DNA from: G965267335 sp965267335
GTDB taxonomy: Bacteria; Bacteroidota; Bacteroidia; Cytophagales; JAAEPT01
Length of the DNA stretch: 64,000 nucleotides
NCBI GenBank assembly: GCA_965267335.1
Contig: OZ253953.1
Location: 3,534,001 to 3,598,000, forward strand
Direction of reading: 5' to 3'
This document shows positions 19,738-28,684 of the stretch, piece after piece. The notes beneath the pieces were generated by a model. That model was not told the DNA's origin. It saw only the letters and a list, made by a program, of their open reading frames with translations, and did no database searches. The translations under genes were made by a program, and so were the position numbers. How positions within the stretch are numbered: the stretch's first letter is position 1; each line of letters starts with the position of its first letter.

Positions 19738-21042
19738 ATGGCATCATTTGAAATCCAGGGAGGAGCCAAACTCAGTGGTAATATCACTCCTCAAGGAGCC
19801 AAAAACGAAGCACTACAGGTAATTTGTGCTGTCCTCTTAACTGACGAACCTGTGATCATGAGAAACATCCCCCATATCAGGGATGTAAACAAGCTAATTG
19901 AACTACTGGCAGCAATGGGGGTTACAGTCAACAAAATTGACGACTCCACGGTTGAATTCATTTCAAATAATATCAACATTGACTACCTTAATTCACCAGC
20001 TTATCTACAGAAAGCAAGTGAACTTAGGGGCTCTGTAATGACATTAGGGCCGCTGTTAGCAAGGTTTGGAAAAGGAAGATTACCAAAACCTGGTGGTGAC
20101 AAAATTGGGAGAAGGCCATTAGACACTCACTTGCTGGGATTACGTGATTTGGGAGCCAAGTTCACTTATGACCCAAAACAAGGTATTTATGAAATTGATG
20201 GCTCGAGTCTTACCGGCACCTATATGCTGCTTGATGAAGCCTCAGTGACAGGAACAGCCAACATCGTCATGGCTGCTGTACTAGCAAAAGGGACTACTAC
20301 AATCTATAACGCAGCCTGTGAACCGTACCTGCAGCAGCTCTGTGGTATGTTGAACAGGATGGGAGCAAAAATCTCAGGAGTCGGTTCAAATTTATTGACT
20401 ATTGAAGGTGTCGATTCATTGGGTGGGTGCGAACATACGATCCTTCCTGACATGATTGAAATTGGTAGCTTTATCGGTATGGCTGCTATGACACAATCCG
20501 ACATCACGATAAAAAATTGCCGCGTGGATATGCTCGGACAAATCCCCAACATTTTCCGCAAACTAGGTATCGAGCTTGAAATCAATAATGACGACATACG
20601 AGTGCCAGCACAAGATTCGTATCAAATTGACACTCGAGTCGATGGCTCGATTCTTACCATTGCAGATGCGCCCTGGCCTGGGTTTACACCTGATTTACTG
20701 AGTATTGTTCTTGTTACAGCTACTCAGGCTAAAGGCACCGTACTGATTCATCAGAAGATGTTTGAAAGTCGTTTGTTTTTCACTGATAAGCTCATCGATA
20801 TGGGAGCGCAGATTATTCTTTGCGACCCACATAGAGCAACCGTTGTTGGTCTGAACAGGGAAACCGCACTTCGAGGAATAACAATGACATCACCCGATAT
20901 TAGGGCTGGTGTTTCATTACTTATCGCAGCGCTTTCAGCAGAAGGTACCAGTGTAATTCACAACGTAGAGCAAATCGACAGAGGTTATCAATTCATCGAT
21001 ACACGACTCAATAACTTGGGAGCAGATATTAAGAGGGTGTAG
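19738..21042 (+). CDS. murA: UDP-N-acetylglucosamine 1-carboxyvinyltransferase
   Basis: MurA transfers enolpyruvate from PEP to UDP-GlcNAc, the first committed step of peptidoglycan synthesis, in the cytoplasm. It is 434 residues with the EPSP-synthase-like double-barrel pattern (GAKNEALQVICA, ELRGSVMTLGPLLARFG, DRGYQFIDTRLNNLGA). The active-site loop reads GGDKIGRRPLDTH. The residue aligned with E. coli Cys115 is therefore Asp121 (codon 20098-20100), a substitution known elsewhere to make the enzyme insensitive to fosfomycin. It lies downstream of DUF4290. Confidence 0.97.
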   Translation: MASFEIQGGAKLSGNITPQGAKNEALQVICAVLLTDEPVIMRNIPHIRDVNKLIELLAAMGVTVNKIDDSTVEFISNNINIDYLNSPAYLQKASELRGSVMTLGPLLARFGKGRLPKPGGDKIGRRPLDTHLLGLRDLGAKFTYDPKQGIYEIDGSSLTGTYMLLDEASVTGTANIVMAAVLAKGTTTIYNAACEPYLQQLCGMLNRMGAKISGVGSNLLTIEGVDSLGGCEHTILPDMIEIGSFIGMAAMTQSDITIKNCRVDMLGQIPNIFRKLGIELEINNDDIRVPAQDSYQIDTRVDGSILTIADAPWPGFTPDLLSIVLVTATQAKGTVLIHQKMFESRLFFTDKLIDMGAQIILCDPHRATVVGLNRETALRGITMTSPDIRAGVSLLIAALSAEGTSVIHNVEQIDRGYQFIDTRLNNLGADIKRV

Positions 21043-21293
21043 TTGCCCCAGTCGATGTGACACCGTATTTTATAGTTTTGTGATCATATCGAATTTTGCC
21101 TACCAACGTTCAGTAAATAAGATAATAACTCCGCGAGGTGAGATATCTGTTCATACCGGAAACTACATCTATACATATTCTGCTTTCATATGGAGCGCTG
21201 CGGACTAATTTGGTACTGATTATGAGCAATCCCTAGACCTGGCCCAGTAATCTTCTATTTTGACCTTAACCAACAATTCCCTATTATACCACT

Positions 21294-21620
21294 ATGGAAT
21301 GGGTAAAAGTATTCAATTCAAAAGCCGAAGCAGAACAACAACTTCCAATGAACGAGGTTGTTCAGGTCATGATCGGTAACTATGATATTTGCCTGGGACA
21401 TACCCAGGATGGTTTTTTTGCCATTGATGATACCTGCCCACATGAAGCGGCCTCATTAGGAATGGGAAAATGCTTTTCAGGAGGAATAGTAGAGTGCCCG
21501 TGGCATCACTATCGTTTCGACCTAAAAACAGGAAAAAATATTGGCAACACTTCTTATGATGTTGGAACCTATCCCGTTAAAATTGATGAAAGCGGAGTAT
21601 ACATAGGTATAGAAAACTAA
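21294..21620 (+). CDS. Rieske [2Fe-2S] ferredoxin-like protein
   Basis: This is a 108-residue soluble electron carrier. It has both Rieske cluster motifs: C-P-H (DTCPHEAASLGMG) and C-P-W-H (ECPWHHYRFDLKTG). It is the size of the standalone ferredoxin subunits of dioxygenase or nitrite-reductase NirD-like systems. No oxygenase or reductase partner lies next to it, so its pathway is unknown. A 251-bp gap without features separates it from murA. Confidence 0.9.
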   Translation: MEWVKVFNSKAEAEQQLPMNEVVQVMIGNYDICLGHTQDGFFAIDDTCPHEAASLGMGKCFSGGIVECPWHHYRFDLKTGKNIGNTSYDVGTYPVKIDESGVYIGIEN

Positions 21621-21647
21621 ATTCTGATTCAATAAACAAACCAAAGA

Positions 21648-21989
21648 TTGCCGTACCGGATTTACGTTATTGAGCTTTCAAAAAAAGTATTCTCGGAAAA
21701 TAGAAAATTCAGAGAAGCAAATCCCCAATTCAACGGAACCATGCAGTGTGTCTATGTTGGAATGACAAGCAAATCTATCAAGGAGCGTTTCCAACAACAC
21801 AAAACAGGCTACAGAAACAAAAAGGGGCACAAATTATCTTCAAATATTGTTGAGAAATATGGACTATACCTCAGACCTAGCCTCTATAATCACATAGAAC
21901 CCATCACCACCCGAAATGAAGCCTTAAAAGCTGAAGCCCGGCTGGCATTAGAATTAAAAAGAAAAGGTTATGCTGTTTGGTCTAACTAG
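21648..21989 (+). CDS. GIY-YIG-like domain protein
   Basis: This 113-residue protein starts at TTG 21648. The strand pattern YRIYVIEL ... MQCVYVGMTSKSIKERFQQH matches the GIY-YIG nuclease core in a divergent form (IYV and VYVG in place of GIY and YIG). R56 or nearby in the helix and E in AEARLALE may be catalytic. It lies 27 bp after the Rieske gene and two bases from the convergent dnaN end. Activity is uncertain. It could be a small housekeeping or mobile-type nuclease. Confidence 0.65.
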   Translation: MPYRIYVIELSKKVFSENRKFREANPQFNGTMQCVYVGMTSKSIKERFQQHKTGYRNKKGHKLSSNIVEKYGLYLRPSLYNHIEPITTRNEALKAEARLALELKRKGYAVWSN

Positions 21990-21991
21990 AC

Positions 21992-23116
21992 TTAAGCGTA
22001 GTTGTTAAGCATTACCGGCATTACCAACATAAGTACGTCTTCATTCTCATCGCCACCATCGGGTAATAGAAGACCAGCTTTATTTGGCTCCGATAATTCA
22101 ACTTTTACACCTGGAGTATCGATATTGCCGAGCATCTCGATTAGGAACTTGGCATTAAAACCAATTTCCATATCCTCACCATTGTACTCACATGCTAGTC
22201 GCTCATTTGCCTCATTAGAGAAATCAAGATCCTCCGCTGAAATCTGAAGCTCACTCCCAGTAATTTTAAGCCTTACCTGGTGAGTAGTTTTGTTGGCATA
22301 GATAGAAATCCTTTTCAACGAATTAAGGAACTCATCTTTATTCAACTTAAGCGTATTCGGATTGTCTGAAGGAATAACGTTTTCATAATCAGGAAAACGC
22401 TCATCAATTAATCTACAGATCATCTTCACATTCTCAAAACTAAAGAATGCATTCGAAGGAGTAAACTCAAGGCTAACCACCGTATTATCACCTGGAAGGG
22501 ATGCTCTTAACAAATTCAATGCTTTCTTAGGGATAATGATTTGGTTGTCCATATCCGCTGCAATATCAACTCTCCTGAATCTTACCAGTCTGTGGCCATC
22601 TGTAGCAACAAAAGTCGTACTCGAATCATTAAGCACCATATAGATACCTGTCATGGCCGGACGAAGTTCATCGTTGCTCGCGGCAAAGATCGATGTGCTG
22701 ATCGCTCGGTTAAGAACTGATGAAGGAATATCTACCTTATAGCCGTCCGACACAGCAGGAACCTTTGGGAAGTCAGTCGCGTTCTCACCCGCTAACTTGT
22801 ACCTACCATTATCCGAACTGAGCTCAACACTATATGATTCTTCGTCAATAGTAAACGTTACAGGTTGATCAGGAAGATTCTTAAGCGTATCTAACAAAAT
22901 CCTAGCTGGAATTGCAATGCTTCCTGATTCCTTTGCTTCCACAGGAAGCTCGGTAATCATTGATGTCTGCAGGTCTGAAGCCGTAACAGTTAATTTGCTA
23001 TCGCTAATCTCAAATAAGAAGTTTTCAAGAATCGGAACAACTGGGTTTGTGGTAACTACACCGTTGATTCCGGAAAGTTGCTTCAGAAGCGCTGAAGAAG
23101 AAACAATGAATTTCAT
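21992..23116 (-). CDS. dnaN: DNA polymerase III beta sliding clamp
   Basis: This is the ring-shaped processivity clamp of the replicative polymerase. It is 374 residues, the usual length, made of three clamp folds. Typical segments include FIVSSSALLKQLSGINGVV, IPARILLDTLKNLPDQP, FVATDGHRLVRFR and the C-terminal LMPVMLNNYA, matching the family's final M-P-(M/V)-R/L tail. It lies 106 bp downstream of gldG on the same strand but has its own -7 box, so it is likely transcribed independently as well. Confidence 0.97.
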   Translation of the reverse strand: MKFIVSSSALLKQLSGINGVVTTNPVVPILENFLFEISDSKLTVTASDLQTSMITELPVEAKESGSIAIPARILLDTLKNLPDQPVTFTIDEESYSVELSSDNGRYKLAGENATDFPKVPAVSDGYKVDIPSSVLNRAISTSIFAASNDELRPAMTGIYMVLNDSSTTFVATDGHRLVRFRRVDIAADMDNQIIIPKKALNLLRASLPGDNTVVSLEFTPSNAFFSFENVKMICRLIDERFPDYENVIPSDNPNTLKLNKDEFLNSLKRISIYANKTTHQVRLKITGSELQISAEDLDFSNEANERLACEYNGEDMEIGFNAKFLIEMLGNIDTPGVKVELSEPNKAGLLLPDGGDENEDVLMLVMPVMLNNYA

Positions 23117-23152
23117 AATAAAGCTAGTTCGTTAGTTTCGCTTGTAAGGTCG

Positions 23153-23160
23153 CAAATTTA
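23153..23160 (-). promoter_or_regulatory. Candidate dnaN -7 box
   Basis: On the minus strand this reads TAAATTTG, an exact TAnnTTTG match. It lies 37 bp upstream of the dnaN start. No TTG -33 is at ideal spacing. Confidence 0.5.
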
Positions 23161-23222
23161 ATAAAATATTAATCCATAATTGATTAATCTGAAAGGCAAG
23201 TTATCCACAGAAAACACCATGT

Positions 23223-24923
23223 TTATGCACGATCATTTTGCCGTCTCACTTTTCTATAGACAAAGGGTATCAAAAAGAAGAAAAACACAGGCAGCAACAC
23301 CGGAACCACAAGGTTCAACATCCTCCAGTAATTTTTCTCTTCCTTAATTTTATTCTTATTCAATGGCCTGTAAACCAAATTTTTAAACCTTAAATCTTCA
23401 ATCATATGTCTGTCAAGAAGGTAGTCTACTGCCCTTTTCAAAAACTTCTTGTTATCGTAAATTCTTCTAGCAAACTTTTCATAACCAACAGGGTACCAAT
23501 TACCTTTTGAATCCTTTCCTGACGGTATTATAATATCACCATCAGAAAACACGATCATCTTAGCTGGTCGGGGATCTTTGTTGTAATCCAATTTTTCCAC
23601 CCCAGCAGGTGCTGGACGCCCGGTAGCCCCCTCATAATGCTGAGGAAACTTACCCTCCAGTAAATAACAAATTGGTAAATTACCCATTGCCATGCCTGAA
23701 TTTTTCAGCTCCAACTCAACCTCATTAAATGGATATATGATCGGATGTGTTTTAGTTCTTGAGTTAACCGATGTATAAATCAATGGAGTTTTCTGCAGTC
23801 CTGATGAATTAACGGTATCAATAGTCCCGAGTTCTCTGGTATACAATCCCTCTATATTTTCTACTATTGGGTGATCACCAAAAGTCTTTAATATTGGATC
23901 AAATCTCCATGACCGTTCTACCTGCTGTTCATACCCTTCAGGTCCAGTCACCATTGTGGTTTTTACACATTCGTCATCCAGAATCAGATCATAGTTCAAC
24001 CGGAGGCCATAAGTAAATAACAAGTCTTTTACATTCAACTCTTTAACCAACCCCATAAATGCACCTAAGGAATCGACTAATCGGGTTTCGACTACATCCA
24101 ACATGAATATCACATTCCCTCCCTGGTTCATGTAATGATCAATTTTATACTTATCTGCGTCTGTCAGTTCGGCTTTAGGCTTCAAAAGAATCAGCACATC
24201 AACACTATCTCTCTTAATCTCCGGTATGTTGTACAGCCTCAATGACTGCACATTATAGAACTGGGTCAGGTATTGAATGTTTTCGTTGATCCTTTCATCC
24301 AAAGGCTCACCATGCCCTTCAATAAAAGTAATATTCTTAGGCACTTTAGTGGTCAACTGAATGGCTGGAGCCGCCAGAGCATATTCCAACTCATTCATAC
24401 CCTGATAGTATCGCACATCTTCCATTGCTGACCAGGTCTCTCGGGGTAAAAACATGGTTGGTGCCGGTAACTTCAGGTTTGTTCCTTCAGGAGTAAATTT
24501 CATGATAGCCCCAGGGTAGATCAATTTAGCAGAAGCTTCCGACTCATCAAATGAGTTGACCTGAACAGGCAAAACACCCATCTTCGCAATTTTGATTTTA
24601 GTACTATCCGGAAGCTTTGTTGGATCGATGAAGTGATATTTCAACTTATGCCTACCCACTCGTGCTCGAATATCTTCCAACTTTTCTTTCAAAGTGGTCT
24701 TCATCCGCTCATAATTACCCGGCAAATCACCTGATAAGTATACATCGAGTTCGAATGTCCCTTCCGCTTCTTTGAATATTCTAACGGTCATTTCCTTCAA
24801 TGTGAAACGACCATCTGACGTCAAATCAACCCTGAAATAGTAATAGTTTGACAGGATATTGATTCCTATGATTGCCGTAAGTATTGCCGCAAACTGAACG
24901 ATATCTTTTCCGAACCTTACCAT
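23223..24923 (-). CDS. gldG: Gliding motility ABC transporter-associated protein GldG
   Basis: GldG is the substrate-binding-like membrane component of the GldAFG ABC transporter needed for, or modulating, gliding in Bacteroidota. It is 566 residues with an N-terminal membrane helix (about 10-30) and a C-terminal helix (about 538-556) flanked by basic residues. A large periplasmic ABC-2-associated domain lies between (ITFIEGHGEPLD, YKIDHYMNQGGNVIFMLDVVE, KMIVFSDGDIII). Its start overlaps the gldF stop by 7 bases. The gldA-gldF-gldG order is the standard cluster. Confidence 0.93.
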   Translation of the reverse strand: MVRFGKDIVQFAAILTAIIGINILSNYYYFRVDLTSDGRFTLKEMTVRIFKEAEGTFELDVYLSGDLPGNYERMKTTLKEKLEDIRARVGRHKLKYHFIDPTKLPDSTKIKIAKMGVLPVQVNSFDESEASAKLIYPGAIMKFTPEGTNLKLPAPTMFLPRETWSAMEDVRYYQGMNELEYALAAPAIQLTTKVPKNITFIEGHGEPLDERINENIQYLTQFYNVQSLRLYNIPEIKRDSVDVLILLKPKAELTDADKYKIDHYMNQGGNVIFMLDVVETRLVDSLGAFMGLVKELNVKDLLFTYGLRLNYDLILDDECVKTTMVTGPEGYEQQVERSWRFDPILKTFGDHPIVENIEGLYTRELGTIDTVNSSGLQKTPLIYTSVNSRTKTHPIIYPFNEVELELKNSGMAMGNLPICYLLEGKFPQHYEGATGRPAPAGVEKLDYNKDPRPAKMIVFSDGDIIIPSGKDSKGNWYPVGYEKFARRIYDNKKFLKRAVDYLLDRHMIEDLRFKNLVYRPLNKNKIKEEKNYWRMLNLVVPVLLPVFFFFLIPFVYRKVRRQNDRA

Positions 24924-25630
24924 TTTCTGCTTGCCAAGACCATTTTAGTTCCTAAAAGAAACACCCCGGACACACTTAGAAAATAAACGATATTCCGACT
25001 ATCCAGTACTCCTACACTAATAGACTCATAGTTATAAACAAGCCCAAGCTCATAAATAAAATTGGAACCTGATAGTAGACCAATGTGATATAGACCTTCA
25101 CTTAGGAATACACTAATCAGTACCGCTACTCCAAAAGCTACAATCTGATTATTAGTCAATGAAGTACTGAATATACCAACAGCCGTATATACCATCCCAT
25201 ATAAAATCAATCCCATATATGACCCAAAAACAACGGCTGAATCAATATTTCCAACAGGATCACCCAATTGATACACACTGTAGTAATAAACCAAGGTTGG
25301 GAGTAAACAGAGTACAACCAGTGTCACTGCAGCAAAGTACTTCCCAAAAATGATTTTCCAATCGCCCAAAGGCTTGGTAAGCAAGAGTTCCATAGTACCT
25401 GTCTTCGTTTCTTCTGCAAAAGCACGCATGGTAATAGCAGGAATCAGGAACATAAAAAAGTATGGGGTCCCTCTGAACAAAACATCGAGCTGTGCTTCTG
25501 ATACTTTAAAAATATTCTCCCCAAACCACCAGGTATACATACCAACACCCGTCAAAAATGACCCTATCACTATATACGCCACTAGTGAGTTGAAGAAGGA
25601 CCTTATTTCTTTTAGATATATCGCTATCAC
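24917..25630 (-). CDS. gldF: Gliding motility ABC transporter permease GldF
   Basis: This is the ABC-2-type permease of the GldAFG complex, 237 residues with six predicted membrane helices. The segment AFAEETKTGTMELLLTKPLGDWKIIFGKY is split here by its conserved EExxGTMExLLTxP core, the coupling region of ABC-2 permeases. The start overlaps the gldA stop by four bases and its end overlaps gldG. All three are thus translationally coupled. Confidence 0.93.
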   Translation of the reverse strand: MIAIYLKEIRSFFNSLVAYIVIGSFLTGVGMYTWWFGENIFKVSEAQLDVLFRGTPYFFMFLIPAITMRAFAEETKTGTMELLLTKPLGDWKIIFGKYFAAVTLVVLCLLPTLVYYYSVYQLGDPVGNIDSAVVFGSYMGLILYGMVYTAVGIFSTSLTNNQIVAFGVAVLISVFLSEGLYHIGLLSGSNFIYELGLVYNYESISVGVLDSRNIVYFLSVSGVFLLGTKMVLASRKW

Positions 25631-26544
25631 CTTTCCTTAGTTAGCTCCTGGAATACATTTTCAAGCGAAATTTCCCGTACACTTAGACCGATCAAATCCC
25701 ATTTACGATCAACTGCTAATTTGAAAATATCCTTTCGAACATCCTTACCAGCACTACATCGCACCAAGTATTTATTTTTCCCTATTTCGTCTACCCCGGT
25801 AACAGCGTCAATATTTTGCAGGTATTCGATCTTAATCGCATCAGTAAACTCAACAGATATTTGAGTCTCATTCCCTGTCGTGTTCTTTAATGAAGTAACT
25901 TCATCATCCGCGACAATCTCTCCCCGGTTGATAATCACCACCCGATCACAGATGGCCTGCACTTCCTGCATAATGTGAGTGGAAAAGATTACAGTCTTAT
26001 CCTTGCTTATTGTTTTTATGAGATTCCTGATCTCGACAATTTGGTTCGGGTCCAGACCGGTTGTTGGTTCATCCAGAATCAAAACCCTGGGATCATGGAT
26101 CAGTGCTTGAGCCAATCCTACTCGTTGTCTGTAGCCTTTTGACAAAGCACCTACCCTCTTGTGTCTTTCGATTGTGAGTCCGGTAAGTTCAATCATTTCA
26201 TCAACCCGCTGACGCAACTTTTTACCTTTGATCCCATGCAGGTTACCACAAAAACCGAGGTATTCTTTTACGAACATATCCAGGTACAAAGGATTATGCT
26301 CGGGGAGATAGCCAAGCAGCTTTTGTGCTTCAATAGGCTTCTCAATGACATCAATACCGCAGATTTCAACAGTACCTGAGGTGGAAGGAATGTATCCGGT
26401 AGCAATTTTCATAGTGGTAGACTTCCCCGCGCCATTTGGCCCAAGAAACCCTACAACCTGACCTTCTTTCGCTTGGAAAGAGGCATTATTGACCGCTAAC
26501 TGGTCACCATACTTCTTAGTGAGATTAACTACCTGTACTGACAC
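25627..26544 (-). CDS. gldA: Gliding motility ABC transporter ATP-binding protein GldA
   Basis: This is the ATPase subunit of the GldAFG ABC transporter, 305 residues. It has Walker A GPNGAGKSTT (about 35-44), the Q-loop region YLPEHNPLY, signature LSKGYRQRVG (one residue off LSGGQ, as is common in this subfamily), Walker B VLILDEPTTGLDPNQ and the H-loop FSTHIM. A C-terminal domain follows to residue 305. It is first of three overlapping genes. No convincing -7 box is seen upstream. Confidence 0.94.
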   Translation of the reverse strand: MSVQVVNLTKKYGDQLAVNNASFQAKEGQVVGFLGPNGAGKSTTMKIATGYIPSTSGTVEICGIDVIEKPIEAQKLLGYLPEHNPLYLDMFVKEYLGFCGNLHGIKGKKLRQRVDEMIELTGLTIERHKRVGALSKGYRQRVGLAQALIHDPRVLILDEPTTGLDPNQIVEIRNLIKTISKDKTVIFSTHIMQEVQAICDRVVIINRGEIVADDEVTSLKNTTGNETQISVEFTDAIKIEYLQNIDAVTGVDEIGKNKYLVRCSAGKDVRKDIFKLAVDRKWDLIGLSVREISLENVFQELTKER

Positions 26545-26839
26545 AACTTTCTAAATCCTGTACGGAAGCAACGAAAATAATGGAATTTTATTGGATTCCT
26601 GAACAGATATGAATGAAATTTCCATTCTTATTTACCGACCTTCCTGTCATCTTGAGGAACGAAATATCCAGGAAGGGTAAGGCACCTACAATTTAGATTC
26701 TTTGTACCTCAGAATGTCAAATTGCTATTTTTAGTCCAATTAAATAGTTCGGTTCTTGTTTATAAAAGTGGATATCTAGAGTATACTTGTTTACTATTTG
26801 AATACAAGGTAAACTTGTAACAACATAACACAAGTAGAA
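26545..26839. repeat. Intergenic region with a MITE-type repeat fragment
   Basis: At about 26638-26735 there are segments (ACCTTCCTGTCATCTTGAG, CTCAGAATGTCAAATTGCT) closely matching arms of the element at 13359-13617. Here they appear as one half-copy. The remainder carries the divergent gldA and murB upstream regions; no gene is visible. Confidence 0.55.
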
Positions 26840-27856
26840 TTGAACATCCTCCATAACCATTCCCTGTTACCGTATAACACCTTCGGCCTTGATTGCAAAG
26901 CCAAAGAATTTGTTGAAGTTCGAAACACCAGCGATTTGCTGGAAATACTCTCAAATTACGAGATCGAGTCAGACAATGTATATGTCCTGGGCGGAGGCAG
27001 CAATATCCTTCTCACCAAAGACTTTGATGGATTGGTGATTAAAAACTCTATTAAGGGCATCGAAGTAGTCAAGGAAGATGATAGTCACATTTGGGTGCAG
27101 ATTGGGGCTGGAGAAGTATGGCACGACTTTGTAATGCACGCCATAGCGAACAACTGGTGTGGCGTTGAAAACCTGTCTTTGATTCCGGGTACTGTAGGTG
27201 CTGCTCCTATGCAAAATATTGGTGCCTACGGAGTTGAGATCAAAGAAGTATTCGAAGAGCTGGAAGCTATGTTTCAGGACGGCAGTTTAAGGACTTTCAA
27301 GAACGAAGACTGCCAGTTCGGGTACAGAGAAAGTATCTTCAAACACGAGCTGAAAGGGAAGTGCGTCATTACCAGCGTAACCCTGCGCCTCAACAAAGAA
27401 CCAGACTTCAAAGTTTCTTATGGAGCCATACAAGACACCCTTAAAAAGAACAAGATTACAGACCTTACAATTAAAGCCGTAAGTGACGCGGTTATAGAAA
27501 TACGCCAAAGCAAACTACCCAATCCTGCAGAGATAGGCAATGCCGGTAGCTTTTTCAAGAATCCAGAAATCCCAAATACAGACTTTGAAAAACTAAAAGC
27601 CAACCACCCTGAAGTTCCCTTCTACCCGGCTTCCAAAGAAGGTTACACCAAAGTTCCCGCAGGCTGGCTTATCGAACAAGCAGGCTGGAAAGGTAAGCGG
27701 ATTGGTGATATCGGTGTTCACAAAAACCAGGCACTCGTACTGGTCAACTATGGAGGCGGAAAGGGAAATGATATTTACCAACTGGCTTTAGATGTAAAGG
27801 CTTCTGTAATGGAAAAGTTTGGGGTGGAAATTAATCCGGAGGTGAATATTGTGTGA
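26840..27856 (+). CDS. murB: UDP-N-acetylenolpyruvoylglucosamine reductase
   Basis: MurB is the FAD/NADPH-dependent enzyme that reduces UDP-GlcNAc-enolpyruvate to UDP-MurNAc, the step after MurA. It is 338 residues, the length of type I MurB. The FAD-binding motif is seen (VLGGGSNILLT), as are SLIPGTVGAAPMQNIGAYG and the catalytic Ser region NAGSFFKNP. The C-terminal LIEQAGWKGKRIGDIGVHK segment is typical. The start is TTG; no ATG exists near the conserved N-terminus (LLPYNTFGLDCKA). Confidence 0.96.
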   Translation: MNILHNHSLLPYNTFGLDCKAKEFVEVRNTSDLLEILSNYEIESDNVYVLGGGSNILLTKDFDGLVIKNSIKGIEVVKEDDSHIWVQIGAGEVWHDFVMHAIANNWCGVENLSLIPGTVGAAPMQNIGAYGVEIKEVFEELEAMFQDGSLRTFKNEDCQFGYRESIFKHELKGKCVITSVTLRLNKEPDFKVSYGAIQDTLKKNKITDLTIKAVSDAVIEIRQSKLPNPAEIGNAGSFFKNPEIPNTDFEKLKANHPEVPFYPASKEGYTKVPAGWLIEQAGWKGKRIGDIGVHKNQALVLVNYGGGKGNDIYQLALDVKASVMEKFGVEINPEVNIV

Positions 27857-27870
27857 AGACATAAGACATA

Positions 27871-27920
27871 AGATTTAAGATTTAAGAAGTAAGTAACCTT
27901 AAGTCTTCCATCTTAAATCT
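27871..27920. terminator. AT-rich hairpin between convergent murB and glycosylase genes
   Basis: The arms 27871-27880 (AGATTTAAGA) and 27911-27920 (TCTTAAATCT) form a perfect 10-bp inverted repeat. They sit in a stretch of TAAGATTTAAG-like words also found at 36.65-36.80 kb. It lies between two gene ends, so it may act as a bidirectional terminator, but it is also a dispersed repeat. Confidence 0.45.
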
Positions 27921-27930
27921 TACATCTACA

Positions 27931-28530
27931 CTAATCCCATGCATTCCACAAATACTTACAGGCCACAGTGCGATAAGGTCCCCACTCTTCTGTAACCTGA
28001 GCCGCCTTATTCTTCAGGTCCTTTCCCTCCTCCTTCAATTCAAACATATCGCGCACCGCGTAGATAATCCCTAAGTCGTCTTTTGGAAAAATATCGGGTC
28101 GATCGAGAGGAAACATCAGCACCATCTCCGCAGTCCACTGGCCAATGCCTTTTACCTGAGTCAGATGTTTAATGACTTCTTTGTCGTTCATTGCATGCAA
28201 AGTATCTTCTTCCAAGCCTCCCTCCTTTCTGAATTCTGCCACATTCTTTACATAGGCTATCTTTTGCCGGGAGAGTCCTACTCCTCGCAAGTCTCCTTCC
28301 GACAGCTCCAGTAATTCATCTTCATGAGGCCTGCCTTCAAACAATTCGCAAAACCGCTGATGAATAATATTAGCCACCTTGAAAGAAACCTGTTGGGCGA
28401 TTACTGACTCAAGCAAGTAATAGAAAGGATCGGTCTCGTTATGTTTTTGTACCTCAGGTCGGTACTTCACCAGTTGACTGATGCCTTGTTTATCTTTCAG
28501 GTATTCTATTGCAGCTTTGTAATCTGTCAT
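27931..28530 (-). CDS. AlkA-like DNA-3-methyladenine glycosylase (HhH-GPD)
   Basis: This 199-residue base-excision-repair enzyme removes alkylated bases. The helix-hairpin-helix is LTQVKGIGQWTAEMVLMF. The catalytic Asp follows in FPKDDLGI, the usual GPD position. It lacks the N-terminal AlkA domain of E. coli and the Fe-S cluster of Nth/MutY types, so it is the short AlkA-like class common in Bacteroidota. It stands alone, convergent with murB. Confidence 0.9.
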   Translation of the reverse strand: MTDYKAAIEYLKDKQGISQLVKYRPEVQKHNETDPFYYLLESVIAQQVSFKVANIIHQRFCELFEGRPHEDELLELSEGDLRGVGLSRQKIAYVKNVAEFRKEGGLEEDTLHAMNDKEVIKHLTQVKGIGQWTAEMVLMFPLDRPDIFPKDDLGIIYAVRDMFELKEEGKDLKNKAAQVTEEWGPYRTVACKYLWNAWD

Positions 28531-28684
28531 TCCGCTAAATTAATAATTACCAAGAAGTATACCGGTCACCCCCACATTTCCTGACACACCGGTCAGTTGG
28601 AGATATCTAAAATAACAACACTTACTATTGTTCTGACAATTTGCTTCCTTTGCGGTTATAATTCAATCAATTAAATTTGCGCCC

